Shown piece after piece: positions 44,184 through 55,055 of a stretch of DNA of 64,000 bases. Position 1 is the first letter of the stretch, and the number at the start of each line of letters is the position of its first letter. The stretch spans positions 186,001-250,000 of the forward strand of contig NZ_FOMO01000005.1 in the NCBI RefSeq assembly GCF_900112645.1, given 5' to 3'. Below the pieces are notes generated by a model, which did not search any database, was not told the origin of the DNA, and worked only from the letters and a program-made list of their open reading frames with translations. This stretch comes from Phytopseudomonas straminea (GTDB lineage Bacteria > Pseudomonadota > Gammaproteobacteria > Pseudomonadales > Pseudomonadaceae). Both the position numbers and the translations under genes were made by a program.

Positions 44184-46029
44184 GCAAACCGCACGCGCCA
44201 CGCGTGCCTACCCGACCGCCTTCGAGAAAGCGGCCAGCATCACCCGCATCGATTCGGTGCGCGGCAACATGGCCCGGGTAATCAGCGAAATGGCCGCCAC
44301 CCATGCCTTGCTCAACTGCCTGATCAAAGAATTCGCGCTGCCGGAAAACCGCGCCCGTTATGCCTGGCCGGCCCATGTGCGCGGCATCGCGCCGGCCAAT
44401 TACCTGCGCGCGATGCAGGGCAAGGGCCTGCCGCTGCTGATCGACCTGCCAGGTAATTGCCAGTTTCTGGTACTGGTGGATCGTCGCGACCCGCTCGGCA
44501 GCCAGCGTTATCTCAGCGATCTGTATAAGCGCGAGGGAGATGGCGACTGGCATTGCCCGCCGTTCGCCGAATTCGCCGCGCACCTGCTCGAGGCCTGCCA
44601 GCAACTGACCGGCTCGCGTAACGAGGAATTGCTCGAACAGGTGATGCAGAGCCAGGGCGTGACCGCCGCCATCGTCGATCACGCCTTTCAGAGCGAGGGC
44701 AACGACCCGCTGCGTGACTATCTGGCGAGCGAGCAGGGCCTGTGGTTCGGCCACCCCAACCACCCGGCGCCCAAGGCCCGATTGTGGCCAGAGCACCTGG
44801 GCCAACAAACCTACGCGCCGGAGTTCCGCGCACGGGTACCGCTGCATATGCTCGAGGTCCCGCGTGACGGCTTGCAGTTGCGCGGCAATGGCCTGAGCGA
44901 CGAGCAGGTGCTGGCCGGTTTCGCCGACCAGCGCCTGGCCCGCAGCGGGCGGGCGGTGATCGGCCTGCACCCGGTACAGGCCGAGCTGTTCCTGGCCGAT
45001 CCGCGGGTCAAGGCGCTGGTCGCCAGCGGCGAGATCGTCGACCTCGGTCAGAAAGGCCCACTGGCCAGCCCGACCGCGTCGATGCGCACCTGGTACGGCG
45101 AAGGCCGCGACTACTTCCTCAAGGGCTCACTCAACGTGCGCATCACCAATTGCGTGCGCAAGAACGCCTGGTACGAGCTGGACAGCGCGCTGTTCATCGA
45201 CCGCCTGTTCAGCCGCCTGCAACGTGAGCATCAGGCGACCATCGGTGGCGCCACCCTGGTCAGCGAACCGGGAGCGTTGAGCTGGGCGCCGGCAGGCAGC
45301 AATGCCGAGGATACGCACTGGTTCCGCGAGCAGACCGGCGCCATCCTGCGCGAGAACTTCTGTCGCCACGCCGCGCCGCAATCCTGCCTGATGGCCGGCA
45401 CGCTGTTTGCCCGCAACCTGCAGCTGCGCCCGCTGATCCAGGGCTTTGTGCAACAACCGGGGGCTCGCAAACCGAGCGACGATTACCTCTTGGACTGGTT
45501 CGAGGCCTACCAGGCGTTGTTGCTGCGCCCGGTGCTGGCGCTGTTCTTCAATCACGGCGTGGTGCTCGAACCGCACCTGCAGAACGCCGTGCTGGTGCAC
45601 GACAACGGCTGGCCGGCGCAACTGCTGCTGCGCGACTTCGAAGGCGTGAAGCTCACCGACGACCTGGGTGTGAATCACCTGGAAGCAGGCATCGCCGAGC
45701 GCGTTCGCCAGTCGCTGACCTACACCCGCGAGCAGGGCTGGAAGCGCATCAGCTACTGCCTGTTCGTCAACAACCTGTCCGAGGCCATCCTGGCGCTGAG
45801 CTGGGAGCGGCCGCACCTGGCCGCTGCCATGTGGCAGCGGGTCGAACGGCAGCTGCAGGCGCTGCGCCGCGAGCTGGTGCGCCCGGCGCCGGAGCTGGAC
45901 GCCTTGCTGGCCGGCGAGCCGATCGCCTGCAAGACCAATCTCAAGGTACGTCTGTCGGCCCAGGCCGACCGGCACGCCGGTTACGTCAGGCTGGCGTGCC
46001 CGTGGGCGGAGGAGGTGAGCCATGGATAA
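44176..46029 (+). CDS. acsD: NRPS-independent siderophore synthetase AcsD
   Basis: 617-residue IucA/IucC synthetase. In characterised homologues it adenylates citrate and condenses it with L-serine. [14 protein letters not shown], the ATP-loop [10 protein letters not shown], and [16 protein letters not shown] with RDFEGVKL C-terminal motifs are intact. Start is GTG at 44176 with GGGAGG upstream; the frame extends further upstream inside acsF. Confidence 0.93.
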   Translation: MAEQTARATRAYPTAFEKAASITRIDSVRGNMARVISEMAATHALLNCLIKEFALPENRARYAWPAHVRGIAPANYLRAMQGKGLPLLIDLPGNCQFLVLVDRRDPLGSQRYLSDLYKREGDGDWHCPPFAEFAAHLLEACQQLTGSRNEELLEQVMQSQGVTAAIVDHAFQSEGNDPLRDYLASEQGLWFGHPNHPAPKARLWPEHLGQQTYAPEFRARVPLHMLEVPRDGLQLRGNGLSDEQVLAGFADQRLARSGRAVIGLHPVQAELFLADPRVKALVASGEIVDLGQKGPLASPTASMRTWYGEGRDYFLKGSLNVRITNCVRKNAWYELDSALFIDRLFSRLQREHQATIGGATLVSEPGALSWAPAGSNAEDTHWFREQTGAILRENFCRHAAPQSCLMAGTLFARNLQLRPLIQGFVQQPGARKPSDDYLLDWFEAYQALLLRPVLALFFNHGVVLEPHLQNAVLVHDNGWPAQLLLRDFEGVKLTDDLGVNHLEAGIAERVRQSLTYTREQGWKRISYCLFVNNLSEAILALSWERPHLAAAMWQRVERQLQALRRELVRPAPELDALLAGEPIACKTNLKVRLSAQADRHAGYVRLACPWAEEVSHG

Positions 46030-47221
46030 GCTGCCCGCCAGCGTACTGGCTGCCATCGAGCAGGCCCGCAGCCGCGCGGCCGATCCCCTGGCGGTGTTCG
46101 TCTACGACCTCGACGCCCTGGCGCAGCACGTGCGCGAGGTGATGGCCGCGCTGCCGGCCGGTGTCGAGCTGCTCTACGCGATCAAGGCCAACAGCGAAGC
46201 GCCTATCCTGCGCACTTTGGCGCCGTTGGTGGATGGCTTCGAGATCTCGTCCGGTGGCGAGATCGAACGGCTGCAGGCGGCGTCCAGCGACCGGCCCTTC
46301 GTGTTTTCCGGGCCGGGCAAGCTGGACTCCGACTTGCGCGCCGCGCTGAGCCAGGGCGTGGCGGCCATTCACGTCGAGAGCCTGGGCGAAATCGAGCGCC
46401 TGCAACGCATCGCCGTCGAGCTGGGTCGGGTGCAGGCGGTGTTCATCCGCATCAACCCGGAGTTGCCGGCCACGCTATCCAGTCGCCTGGCCATGGCCGG
46501 TACAGCGACGCCGTTCGGTCTGGACGAAGCCGAGGTGGCAGAGGCGGTCAAGCGGGTGGAGGCCAGCAGCCACCTGCGCCTGCAGGGTTTCCATGTGCAT
46601 GCGATGTCCCACCAGCAGCAAGTCGAGCGCCATGAACAGCTGCTCGACCTTTACCTGGAACGCTGGGCGCAGTGGAAGGCCCTGGCCAATCGGCCCGAGA
46701 CCGTGACCCACTTGAACGTCGGCGGCGGCATTGGCGTCGATTACCTGAGCGGCGAGCGTTTCGACTGGCCACGGCTGTGTCGCCATCTGGAGCGCCGGCT
46801 CGGTGCGTTGGCGGATGCGCCGGTGGTGCGTTTCGAGCCAGGGCGCTTCATCAGTGCGTACTGCGGCTATTACGCCATCGAGGTGCTGGACAGCAAATCC
46901 AGCCACGGCCAGCACTTCCTGGTCTGCCGCGGCGGTACCCACCAGTTCCGCCTGCCGGTCGCCCAGGGCCACGATCACCCGGTGATCCATCTGCCGGCGG
47001 CAGGGCGTGAACCGAGCGGCGTGTCGCGGCCCTTCAGTGTGGTCGGCCAGCTGTGTACGCCCAAGGACGTGCTCAGCCGTGGTCGCCAACTGGTCGATCC
47101 GGCCGTTGGCGACCTGCTGGTGCTGCCCATGGCCGGCGCGTACGGCTACAACATCTCCCACGCCGACTTCCTCTGCCATCCGCGCCCGGAGCAGGTGTTC
47201 GTCGGTCGAGGTGATGGCTGA
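46022..47221 (+). CDS. acsE: PLP-dependent decarboxylase AcsE
   Basis: 399-residue Orn/Lys/DAP type decarboxylase (fold III). PLP lysine in LLYAIKANSEAPIL; HVGGGIGVDY phosphate-loop equivalent is HLNVGGGIGVDYLSGE. In achromobactin synthesis it removes the serine carboxyl to leave the ethanolamine unit. The final catalytic GAYGYNISHADFLCHPRPEQ segment is present. Overlaps acsD by 8 bases. Confidence 0.9.
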   Translation: MDKLPASVLAAIEQARSRAADPLAVFVYDLDALAQHVREVMAALPAGVELLYAIKANSEAPILRTLAPLVDGFEISSGGEIERLQAASSDRPFVFSGPGKLDSDLRAALSQGVAAIHVESLGEIERLQRIAVELGRVQAVFIRINPELPATLSSRLAMAGTATPFGLDEAEVAEAVKRVEASSHLRLQGFHVHAMSHQQQVERHEQLLDLYLERWAQWKALANRPETVTHLNVGGGIGVDYLSGERFDWPRLCRHLERRLGALADAPVVRFEPGRFISAYCGYYAIEVLDSKSSHGQHFLVCRGGTHQFRLPVAQGHDHPVIHLPAAGREPSGVSRPFSVVGQLCTPKDVLSRGRQLVDPAVGDLLVLPMAGAYGYNISHADFLCHPRPEQVFVGRGDG

Positions 47222-48648
47222 TGCTGGCGTCACGTCGCCTGGTGGTCGTGGCGGTGATTCTCGGCACCACCACCGTGAGCCTCAACAACACCTCGTTGAA
47301 CCCGGCATTGCCGGCCTTCATCGAGGCGTTCGCGCTGGGCCCGGTGATGGCCACGTGGATCGTCGCGGCGTTCATGGTGAGCATGGGCATGACCATGCCG
47401 CTGACCAGTTACCTGGCCCAGCGTGCAGGCCGCAAGCCACTGTATCTCGCTGGCCTGGGGCTGTTCATCGGTGGCTCGTTGCTGGGCGCCATGGCCGGCT
47501 CCATCGCCTGGGTGATCGCTGCCCGGGTGGTGCAGGGCGTCGCCAGCGGGCTGATGATTCCGCTGTCGCTGGCGATCATCTTTTCGGTTTACCCGAAAGG
47601 TGAGCGCGGTGCGGTGACCGGCTTGTGGGGCGCCGCCGTGATGCTCGCCCCGGCGGTCGGGCCGTTGTGCGGCAGCCTGGTGCTGCAGTGGTACGACTGG
47701 CGCGCGCTGTTCCTGGTCAACGTGCCTATCGGCTTGTTGGCCCTGGGCCTGGGCGTCAACGTGCTGCCGAAAAGCGAGGCGGGCGCCGCCAAGGCGTTCG
47801 ACCTGACCGGCTACCTGCTGGTCGCGATCGGTATCGGCGTGCTGATGATCAACGTGGGGCGGTTGCACGACCTGCAAGCGTTGCAGGATCCGTTCAACCT
47901 GCTCGGCCTGCTGCTGGCGGCGTTCTGCCTGGTGGCGTTCGTGCGGCACCAGTTGCGCCACCCGACGCCCTTGCTGGAGCTGCGCATCTTCGCGCTGAAG
48001 GGCTACCGGTCCAGCGTGGTGATCGCCGTGGTGCAGTCCATCGGCATGTTCGAGTGCCTGGTGCTGGTGCCGCTGCTGGTGCAGATGGTGATGGGACACA
48101 GCGCCATCTGGACCGGTATCGCGCTGCTCTGTACCGCCTTGTCGGCCAGCCTGTTCGGCCACTTCGGCGGCCAGTTGCTGGATCGCCACGGGCCGCGCGG
48201 CATCGTCTCTACCGGTTTGCTGTTGACCGGCCTGGCGACCTTCGCTCTGGGCACCATCGATCACGATGTCGGCATGCTCGCCATCTGCCTGCTGATGGTG
48301 GTGCGCGGCGCCGGCCTGGGGCTTTCGTACATGCCGGTGACCACCGCCGGGCTGGACGTGCTGCCCGAGGCGCTGATCACCCAGGGCGCGGCGATGAACA
48401 ACATCTCCCGGCGCCTGCTGTCGTCCCTGGCCATCGTGCTGGCGTCGCTGTGGCTGCAGGTTCGCCTGGGCGATGACTGGGGGGCAGCCCATGCTGGCGC
48501 GGCCCACGCCGGTACCGCCAGCGCCGTCGGCGAAGTGTTTATCGCCACCGCCGTGCTGATCCTTCTCGCCCTGCCGTTCGCCTGGCGTTTTCCTCTTTCC
48601 AGTGACGGCGCCGAGCCCGGCTCGGCGCTGTCCGAACACCGTTCATGA
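47221..48648 (+). CDS. yhcA: MFS transporter, YhcA-type, probable achromobactin exporter
   Basis: 475-residue major facilitator of the DHA2 group, with about 14 hydrophobic segments. Motif A is near YLAQRAGRKPLYLAGLGLF, and the LWGAAVMLAPAVGPLCGSLV motif C is present. The start shares one base with the acsE stop. Position in the acs operon points to export of the siderophore. Confidence 0.9.
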   Translation: MLASRRLVVVAVILGTTTVSLNNTSLNPALPAFIEAFALGPVMATWIVAAFMVSMGMTMPLTSYLAQRAGRKPLYLAGLGLFIGGSLLGAMAGSIAWVIAARVVQGVASGLMIPLSLAIIFSVYPKGERGAVTGLWGAAVMLAPAVGPLCGSLVLQWYDWRALFLVNVPIGLLALGLGVNVLPKSEAGAAKAFDLTGYLLVAIGIGVLMINVGRLHDLQALQDPFNLLGLLLAAFCLVAFVRHQLRHPTPLLELRIFALKGYRSSVVIAVVQSIGMFECLVLVPLLVQMVMGHSAIWTGIALLCTALSASLFGHFGGQLLDRHGPRGIVSTGLLLTGLATFALGTIDHDVGMLAICLLMVVRGAGLGLSYMPVTTAGLDVLPEALITQGAAMNNISRRLLSSLAIVLASLWLQVRLGDDWGAAHAGAAHAGTASAVGEVFIATAVLILLALPFAWRFPLSSDGAEPGSALSEHRS

Positions 48649-48659
48649 GGTGTCTATCA

Positions 48660-50525
48660 ATGTCTTCGTTTTCTCCCCTTCGTATGCCCGAACTGATCGC
48701 CCATGCCCACGCATGGCTGACCCCGGCCAACCCGCAACGCTACCGCCAGGTGTCGCAACGGGTGGTCGGGCAACTGTTGCAAACCCTGCTTTACGAGGAC
48801 GTGCTGAGCTATCGCCAGGAGCCCCTGGGCGATGGTCGCCAACGCTTTATCGTCGCCGGCACTAACGAGCAGGGCGCAGCGGTCGAGTACCGCTGCGATG
48901 GCTTGCTCAGCGACAGCTTCGCCATCATCCGCCTCGACTCGGCCAGCCTGCAGCGTATCGACGCCCAGGGCCAGGCCACTCAGCCGGATCTGCACCAGGC
49001 CATCGCCGAGCTGCTCGGCGACCTGGCCGACGGCCCGCACATGCCGCGCTTCATCCAGGAACTTGAGCAGACGCTGCTCAAGGATCTGCAGTCGCGCAGC
49101 CAGGACTACCGGCCCGCTGCAGCGCCACACACCCTGGATGCCGACAGCCTGGAGCGGCACTTCATGGATGCCCACAGCTACCACCCGTGCTACAAGTCGC
49201 GAATCGGCTTTTCCCTGGACGACAACCGTCGTTATGGCCCGGAGTTCGGCCAGCCGCTGGCGGTGGTCTGGCTGGGCATCGCCCGCAGGCTGGGTTCGGT
49301 GAACCAGTCGCAAGGCATCGACCTGCAGCGCTTTCTCGAGGATGAATTCGGCGCCGGGCGCTGGGCCGAGATCGACCGTGCGCTGGCCGAGCAGGGCCGC
49401 GCGCTCGCCGACTACTGGCCGATTCCCGTGCACCCCTGGCAGTGGGAGCAGGTCATCGTGCCGAACTTCCAGGCCGAGCTGGCCCGCTGCGAGCTCCTGT
49501 ACCTGGGCACGTCCGGCCCGGATTATCGCCCCCAGCAGTCGATCCGCACCCTGGCCAACGTCGAGCAGCCCGACCGGCCGTACGTGAAGCTCGCCCTGAG
49601 CATGACCAACACCTCAAGCACGCGCATCCTGGCGCGGCACACGGTGCTCAACGGGCCGATCATCAATGACTGGCTGCAACGACTGATCGCCAGTGACGCC
49701 ACCGCCCAGAAGCTCGGTTTCGTGGTTCTCGGCGAAGTGGCTGGGGTCAGTTTCGACTACGCCCAGTTGCCCGCCATCCGTCAGAGCCAGGCCTACGGCA
49801 CCCTCGGCGCGATCTGGCGGGAAAACCTCAGCCGCTACCTGAAGCCGGGCGAGCAGGGCGTGCCGTTCAACGGCCTCAGTCATGTCGAGAACCGCTATGG
49901 CGAGGGCGAGCAGCGCCCGTTCATCGATGCCTGGATCGCCGGATACGGCCTGCACGCCTGGGTGCGGCAGCTGCTGCGCGTCAGCGTGGCGCCCATCGTG
50001 CACATGCTGTATGCCGAGGGCATCGGCATGGAATCCCACGGCCAGAACATCGTGCTGATCCACCGTGACGGCTGGCCCGAGCGTATCGCGCTGAAGGACT
50101 TCCACGACGGCGTGCGGTACTCGCCGGCGCACCTGGCTCGCCCTGAACTGGCGCCAGAGCTGGTGCCGCTGCCAGCGAGCCACGCCAAGCTGAACCGCAA
50201 CTCGTTCATCCTCACCGATGACCTGAACGCGGTGCGCGACTTCTCCTGCGACGCCTTCTTCTTCATCTGCCTGGCCGAGATGGCGATCTTCCTGCGACAG
50301 CACTATGGCCTGGACGAAGGCGAGTTCTGGCGGATGACCGCAGACGTGGTGCTCGACTATCAGCGCGAGCACCCACAGCACGCCGCGCGCTTTGCAGCCT
50401 TCGACGTGTTCGCCGCCGAATACGAGGTGGAGGAACTGACCAAGCGCCGGCTGCTGGGCGACGGCGAGCGGCGCTTCAAGCACGTACCCAATCCCATGCA
50501 CCGCCACGGACCACGTCCATGCTGA
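48660..50525 (+). CDS. acsC: NRPS-independent siderophore synthetase AcsC
   Basis: 621-residue IucA/IucC synthetase joining the citryl unit to diaminobutyrate in the proposed pathway. HPCYKSRIGFS, HPWQWEQVI, KLALSMTNTSSTRI and ESHGQNIVLIHRDGWPERI motifs are intact, and RDF-equivalent LKDFHDGVRYS. Start at 48660 with GAGG 8 bases upstream; the small frame extension upstream is not used. Confidence 0.93.
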   Translation: MSSFSPLRMPELIAHAHAWLTPANPQRYRQVSQRVVGQLLQTLLYEDVLSYRQEPLGDGRQRFIVAGTNEQGAAVEYRCDGLLSDSFAIIRLDSASLQRIDAQGQATQPDLHQAIAELLGDLADGPHMPRFIQELEQTLLKDLQSRSQDYRPAAAPHTLDADSLERHFMDAHSYHPCYKSRIGFSLDDNRRYGPEFGQPLAVVWLGIARRLGSVNQSQGIDLQRFLEDEFGAGRWAEIDRALAEQGRALADYWPIPVHPWQWEQVIVPNFQAELARCELLYLGTSGPDYRPQQSIRTLANVEQPDRPYVKLALSMTNTSSTRILARHTVLNGPIINDWLQRLIASDATAQKLGFVVLGEVAGVSFDYAQLPAIRQSQAYGTLGAIWRENLSRYLKPGEQGVPFNGLSHVENRYGEGEQRPFIDAWIAGYGLHAWVRQLLRVSVAPIVHMLYAEGIGMESHGQNIVLIHRDGWPERIALKDFHDGVRYSPAHLARPELAPELVPLPASHAKLNRNSFILTDDLNAVRDFSCDAFFFICLAEMAIFLRQHYGLDEGEFWRMTADVVLDYQREHPQHAARFAAFDVFAAEYEVEELTKRRLLGDGERRFKHVPNPMHRHGPRPC

Positions 50526-51292
50526 GAACCAACCGACTCAAACAGCAACTGGCTGCCGGCGAGGCGGTGCGCGGGTTGATCGCCTCGATTCCATCGGCGG
50601 CGTCCATCGAGCTGATCGCCGAAGCCGGCTACGACTTCGTGATCATCGACATGGAGCACGTGCTGATCAACCCGGAAACCGTCGAGCACATGATCCGCAC
50701 GGCCGAGAGCTATGCGCTCACGCCCCTGGTGCGGGTACCGGACTTTGCGCCCAAGCGCATGCTGCGCCTGCTCGATGGCGGCGCCCAGGGTATCGTCCTG
50801 CCGCAGGTCGAGCGCCCCGAGGAGCTGAGTGCGGCGATCCGTGCCTGCAAGTATCACCCGCTGGGTGAGCGCAGCCTGAATGCCGGTCGCCCCGGCGCCT
50901 TCGGCAAGGCCAGCCTGGCCGAGTACGTCACCCTGGCCAACGCGCAGATCATGGTCGTGGCCATGGTCGAAAGCGTCGAGGGCGTGCGCCGTGCCGCCGA
51001 GCTGGCCGCCGTGCCGGGGCTGGACATGATCCTCGAAGGCGCTGCCGACCTGTCCCAGTCGTTCGGCAAGCCCTGGCGGATCGATGGGCCTGTGGTGCAG
51101 CAAGCGCTGCTCGACACCTGGCGCGCCGCCCAGGCAGCCGGCATCCCGTACTGCGCCATTCCACGCCAGCCCGACGACCACTTGCGGTGGCTCGAACGCG
51201 GCGTCAACACTTTCGTGCTGGGTGACGAACGCGGCATCGCGTTTCGCGCCCTCCAGGCCAAGCTGGCCGCCACCTCGACGCGAGGAAACTGA
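50519..51292 (+). CDS. acsB: HpcH/HpaI-family aldolase AcsB (SbnG-like)
   Basis: 257-residue class II aldolase-fold protein. Metal ligands are in MVVAMVESVEG and the AADLSQSFG (Glu, Asp) loop, with IDMEH near the start. The staphylococcal relative SbnG is a citrate synthase dedicated to siderophore assembly; AcsB probably does the same, making citrate from oxaloacetate and acetyl-CoA without the TCA cycle. Overlaps acsC by 7 bases. Confidence 0.9.
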   Translation: MLRTNRLKQQLAAGEAVRGLIASIPSAASIELIAEAGYDFVIIDMEHVLINPETVEHMIRTAESYALTPLVRVPDFAPKRMLRLLDGGAQGIVLPQVERPEELSAAIRACKYHPLGERSLNAGRPGAFGKASLAEYVTLANAQIMVVAMVESVEGVRRAAELAAVPGLDMILEGAADLSQSFGKPWRIDGPVVQQALLDTWRAAQAAGIPYCAIPRQPDDHLRWLERGVNTFVLGDERGIAFRALQAKLAATSTRGN

Positions 51293-51296
51293 TTCC

Positions 51297-53168
51297 ATGA
51301 CTCATACCAACCACTCGATTGCCGCTGACCTGGTGATGCAGGACCTGGTCGACTGCCTGCTGGCCGAAGATTTCTTCGGCGCCCTCGATGCCCATCTGGT
51401 CGAGCCCACCGCCTGGCGCGCCGCCCATCCGGATGCAGCGTTCGCCGATCTGCAGGCGCCGCACAAAATCTGGCATTGGCATTACGACGCCGCCGAACAG
51501 CGCGGCCTGGCGGTCGCCCTGCGCGCCGGCATCACCCAGGCTTGGGAAAAGGTGCCCGGCACGCCGGTGCTGGACGTGCAGGGGCAGAGCACCCGGCCAC
51601 TCACCCCGGATGCCTTCATGGCCCTGGCCCTGAAAGGCGTGAAAGCCGATGCGGTCGACAACGACAAGGGCATCGAGCTGTTCATGGACGTGCTGCGCAC
51701 CAGCGTCGGGCAGACCGCGCTGTCCCTCGACCACCAGGTGCCGACCGAAGGCCTGCTGGAAAAGGACGGCGCCGCGTTTTTCCTGGCCATGGAGCAGTGG
51801 GGCTCGCTGCGCGACCGGCCGTTCCATCCCCTGGCCAAGGCCAAGCAGGGCCTGGATGACGAGCAGTACCGCCAGTACCAGGCCGAGTTCGACCAGCCCC
51901 TGGCCCTCAACTGGGTCGCAGTGGCCAAAAGCTGCCTGACCTTCGGTGCCGGTATCGAGGCCCTGGCGCGCTGCCAGCCGGCCCAGTTCATTCTCAAGCC
52001 TGAGCAGCAGGCGAAGCTCGACGCCGAGCTGCGCACCCTAGGCATTGCCGATAGCCACGTCGCCCTGCCGGTGCACCCCTGGCAACTTGAGCAGGTGCTG
52101 CCTGCGCAGCTCGGCGCGGCTTTCGAGCGGGGCGAGTGCCGGCGCCTGAGCTTCCAGGAAGGCCGCTTCAATCCCACCTCGTCGCTGCGTTCGCTGGCCT
52201 GCGCCGCGGCGCCGGCCGATCACATCAAGCTGCCGATGGCGGTGTATTCCCTCGGCGCCTCCCGCTACCTGCCGGCGGTGAAGATGATCAACGGCGGGCT
52301 GAGCGAGGCGCTGTTGCGCCAGGGCCGCGAGCGCGACGAGGTGCTGCGCGAGGCGCTGCACATCTGCGACGAGAGCAAATGGTGGGGCTACATGCCCGAC
52401 GGCGGCACCTTGTTCGACGAGGCGCCGCGGCATCTCTCGGCCATGGTCCGTGGCTACCCGCCAGCGCTGCTCGCAGACCCTGCCAAGCGCCTGCTGCCCA
52501 TGGCCGCGCTGGGGACGCCATTGCCCGACAGCGACCGGCATTTCTTCGACGACTGCATTCGCCAGCGCGGCCTGCCCGTCGGCCCGGCGTCGGTGCTGCA
52601 ACTGTTCGGCGAGCTGTGCACCTTGTTCTTCGACGTCAACCTGCGCATGTTCCGCCTCGGCATGCTCGGCGAAGTGCACGGCCAGAACGCCGTGCTGGTG
52701 TACGACGCCGGCACGGTCAGCGGGCTGCTGTTGCGTGATCACGACTCGCTGCGCCTGTACGTGCCCTGGCTGGAGCGCAACGGCATGCTCGATCCGCAGT
52801 ACCGAATCAAGAAAGGTCATGCCCAGACGCTGTACCATGAGCGCCCCGAAGACTTGCTGTTCTGGCTGCAGACCCTGGGCATCCAGGTCAACCTGCGCGG
52901 TATCATCGATACCCTGGTGCGCGTTTACGACGTACCGGCCGTGCAGGCCTGGCGGGTGTTGCGTGATGCCCTGAGCGAGCGGATCGCCGCTGTGCCGTTC
53001 GACGACGACGCGCGCGCCGTGCTGCGTGCCCAGTTGTTCGAGTCCGACACCTGGCCGCAGAAACTCCTGCTGCGCCCGATGATCGAACGGGCCGGTGGGC
53101 CGGGCAGCATGCCGTTCGGCAAGGGGTTAGTCGTCAATCCATTACAAAGGATCGAGTTTGCAACCTAG
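51297..53168 (+). CDS. acsA: NRPS-independent siderophore synthetase AcsA
   Basis: 623-residue IucA/IucC synthetase, proposed to add the two 2-oxoglutarate units of achromobactin. HPWQLEQVLPA, SLRSLACAAAPADHIKLPMA and EVHGQNAVLVYDAGTVSGLLLRD motifs are intact. GAGGAAAC precedes the ATG. Overlaps cbrA by 11 bases, tying synthesis to uptake. Confidence 0.93.
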   Translation: MTHTNHSIAADLVMQDLVDCLLAEDFFGALDAHLVEPTAWRAAHPDAAFADLQAPHKIWHWHYDAAEQRGLAVALRAGITQAWEKVPGTPVLDVQGQSTRPLTPDAFMALALKGVKADAVDNDKGIELFMDVLRTSVGQTALSLDHQVPTEGLLEKDGAAFFLAMEQWGSLRDRPFHPLAKAKQGLDDEQYRQYQAEFDQPLALNWVAVAKSCLTFGAGIEALARCQPAQFILKPEQQAKLDAELRTLGIADSHVALPVHPWQLEQVLPAQLGAAFERGECRRLSFQEGRFNPTSSLRSLACAAAPADHIKLPMAVYSLGASRYLPAVKMINGGLSEALLRQGRERDEVLREALHICDESKWWGYMPDGGTLFDEAPRHLSAMVRGYPPALLADPAKRLLPMAALGTPLPDSDRHFFDDCIRQRGLPVGPASVLQLFGELCTLFFDVNLRMFRLGMLGEVHGQNAVLVYDAGTVSGLLLRDHDSLRLYVPWLERNGMLDPQYRIKKGHAQTLYHERPEDLLFWLQTLGIQVNLRGIIDTLVRVYDVPAVQAWRVLRDALSERIAAVPFDDDARAVLRAQLFESDTWPQKLLLRPMIERAGGPGSMPFGKGLVVNPLQRIEFAT

Positions 53169-54069
53169 TGGATCGTTGTCCAGGCGCACGTTGATGCGCC
53201 TTTCCCTGGGCGTTATCGCTGCCGGTGCAATGCCCCTGGCGAAAGCCGGGCATGCACCGCAACGCGTCATCACCTTGTTTCAAGGCGCCACCGACACTGC
53301 GGTGGCGCTTGGCATTCGGCCAGCCGGCGTGGTCGATTCGTGGAGCGAGAAGCCCATGTATCGCTACCTGCGCCCGGCGCTGGCAGGCGTGCCCCACATC
53401 GGCCTGGAAACCCAGCCGAGCCTGGAGGACATCGCCTTGCTCACCCCGGACCTGATCGTCGCCTCGCGCTTTCGCCACGAGCGGATCAAGGGGCTGCTCG
53501 AACAGCTGTGCCCGGTGGTGATGCTCGATGAAGTATTCGAATTCCGCCACACCCTGCGCGTGATGGGCGCCGCCACGGCGCGCGACGTCGAGGCGCAGGC
53601 TTTGCAAGTACGCTGGGATGCACGCATCAGCGCGATGCGCACGCGCCTGGCCGCGAAGTTCGGCGCGCGCTGGCCGCTCAGCGTATCGGTGCTGGACGTC
53701 CGTGAAGACCACGTGCGCAGCTACCTGCCCGACAGCTTCGCCGGCAGCGTGCTGGCCGAACTGGGCTTCGTGTGGAACCGCCAGAGCCGCGATGCCACCG
53801 GTGTTTCCATCAAGCTGCGCAGCCGCGAAAGCCTGCCAGTGGCCGACGCCGACCTGTTCTTCGTGTTCGGCCGTGCCGACAGCCCGGCGGTGCAGCGCCA
53901 TTACCAGGCGATTACCCATCATCCGCTGTGGCAGCGCATGAGCGCGCCCAAAGCCGGGCAGGTGTGGTGGGTGGATGGTGTGGCCTGGATATTTTCCGGC
54001 GGCATCCTCGGCGCCAATCGCGTTCTCGACGATATCGAACGCACCCTGCTGCAGGGCGCTGCGGCATGA
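53158..54069 (+). CDS. cbrA: Ferric-achromobactin ABC transporter substrate-binding protein CbrA
   Basis: 303-residue periplasmic binding protein of the FecB family. [20 protein letters not shown] reads like a Tat signal (SRRTLM), suggesting export after folding. [18 protein letters not shown], the ligand body, and [20 protein letters not shown] are typical. I take TTG at 53158 as start because AAAGG lies 7 bases before it; no closer ATG fits. Confidence 0.85.
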   Translation: MQPSGSLSRRTLMRLSLGVIAAGAMPLAKAGHAPQRVITLFQGATDTAVALGIRPAGVVDSWSEKPMYRYLRPALAGVPHIGLETQPSLEDIALLTPDLIVASRFRHERIKGLLEQLCPVVMLDEVFEFRHTLRVMGAATARDVEAQALQVRWDARISAMRTRLAAKFGARWPLSVSVLDVREDHVRSYLPDSFAGSVLAELGFVWNRQSRDATGVSIKLRSRESLPVADADLFFVFGRADSPAVQRHYQAITHHPLWQRMSAPKAGQVWWVDGVAWIFSGGILGANRVLDDIERTLLQGAAA

Positions 54070-55055
54070 CGGCGTGGAGCAAACTGATCATCGTTTCGCT
54101 CGTGCTGCTGGCTTGCTGCGTGCTGAGCTTGTCCACCGGCCCCCGCTGGATCGCCCCGCACACGGTGTTCAACGCCTTGCTGCATGCCGATCCGCTGAAC
54201 GTCGATCACCTGTTGGTCAATACCACCCGGCTGTCGCGTACCCTGATGGCGGTGGTGGTCGGCGCCAGCCTGGCGGTGGCCGGGGCGCTGATGCAGGCCA
54301 TGACCCGCAACCCGCTGGCCTCGCCAGGGTTGTTCGGCATCAACGCCGGGGCGACCTTCGCGCTGATCGTCAGCCTGTCGCTGTTCTCCCTGAATGCGCC
54401 TGAGCAATGGTTGTGGAGCGCCTTCTGCGGTGCCGCCGTGGCCGGTGCGCTGGTCTGGACGGTGGGTAACAGCGGGCAGGGCGCGCTCAACCCGTTGCGC
54501 ATGGTGCTTGCCGGGGCGGCGATCACAGCGCTGTTCACGGCGTTCAGCCAGGCGCTGCTGGTGATCGACCAACAAGGTTTGGATACCGTGTTGTTCTGGC
54601 TGGCCGGTTCGCTCAGCGAGCGCAGCCTGGCCACCGCCGTGCCGCTGCTGATCTGTGCACTGGTGGCGCTGCTGGTGGCCTGCCTGCTCGGCGCTCAGGT
54701 CAACGTGCTTAATGCCGGCGTGCAGATCGCCATCGGCCTGGGCCAGCGTACCGGTCTGATCCGCCTGCAACTCGGCGTGCTGGTGGTGATGCTGGCCGGC
54801 AGCGCGGTGGCCCTGGCGGGCAGCATCGGTTTCATCGGTCTGATCGTGCCGCACATGGTGCGTCGTCTGGTCGGCATCGACCACCGGGTGATGTTGCCTG
54901 GCTGCGCGCTGCTCGGCGCCACGCTGCTGCTGGTCGCCGACATGCTCGCCCGGGTGGTGATCCTGCCCCAGGAAGTGCCGGTCGGCGTGATGACCGCGCT
55001 GTTCGGCGCGCCGTTTTTCATTGCCCTAGCGCGCCGTGGAGGTCGCAATGCCTAG
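54066..55055 (+). CDS. cbrB: Ferric-siderophore ABC transporter permease CbrB
   Basis: 329-residue FecCD-family permease with about nine hydrophobic segments. R-x-x-R-T ([14 protein letters not shown]), [19 protein letters not shown] and [19 protein letters not shown] are diagnostic. ATGA overlap with cbrA. Confidence 0.92.
   Translation: MTAWSKLIIVSLVLLACCVLSLSTGPRWIAPHTVFNALLHADPLNVDHLLVNTTRLSRTLMAVVVGASLAVAGALMQAMTRNPLASPGLFGINAGATFALIVSLSLFSLNAPEQWLWSAFCGAAVAGALVWTVGNSGQGALNPLRMVLAGAAITALFTAFSQALLVIDQQGLDTVLFWLAGSLSERSLATAVPLLICALVALLVACLLGAQVNVLNAGVQIAIGLGQRTGLIRLQLGVLVVMLAGSAVALAGSIGFIGLIVPHMVRRLVGIDHRVMLPGCALLGATLLLVADMLARVVILPQEVPVGVMTALFGAPFFIALARRGGRNA

Noticed and set aside
42417..44201. 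594-codon minus-strand open frame over acsF
   Set aside because: Antisense shadow; no start site or domain.
47230..48639. 469-codon minus-strand open frame over yhcA
   Set aside because: Very Q/H/R-rich antisense of a membrane protein; no start signal.
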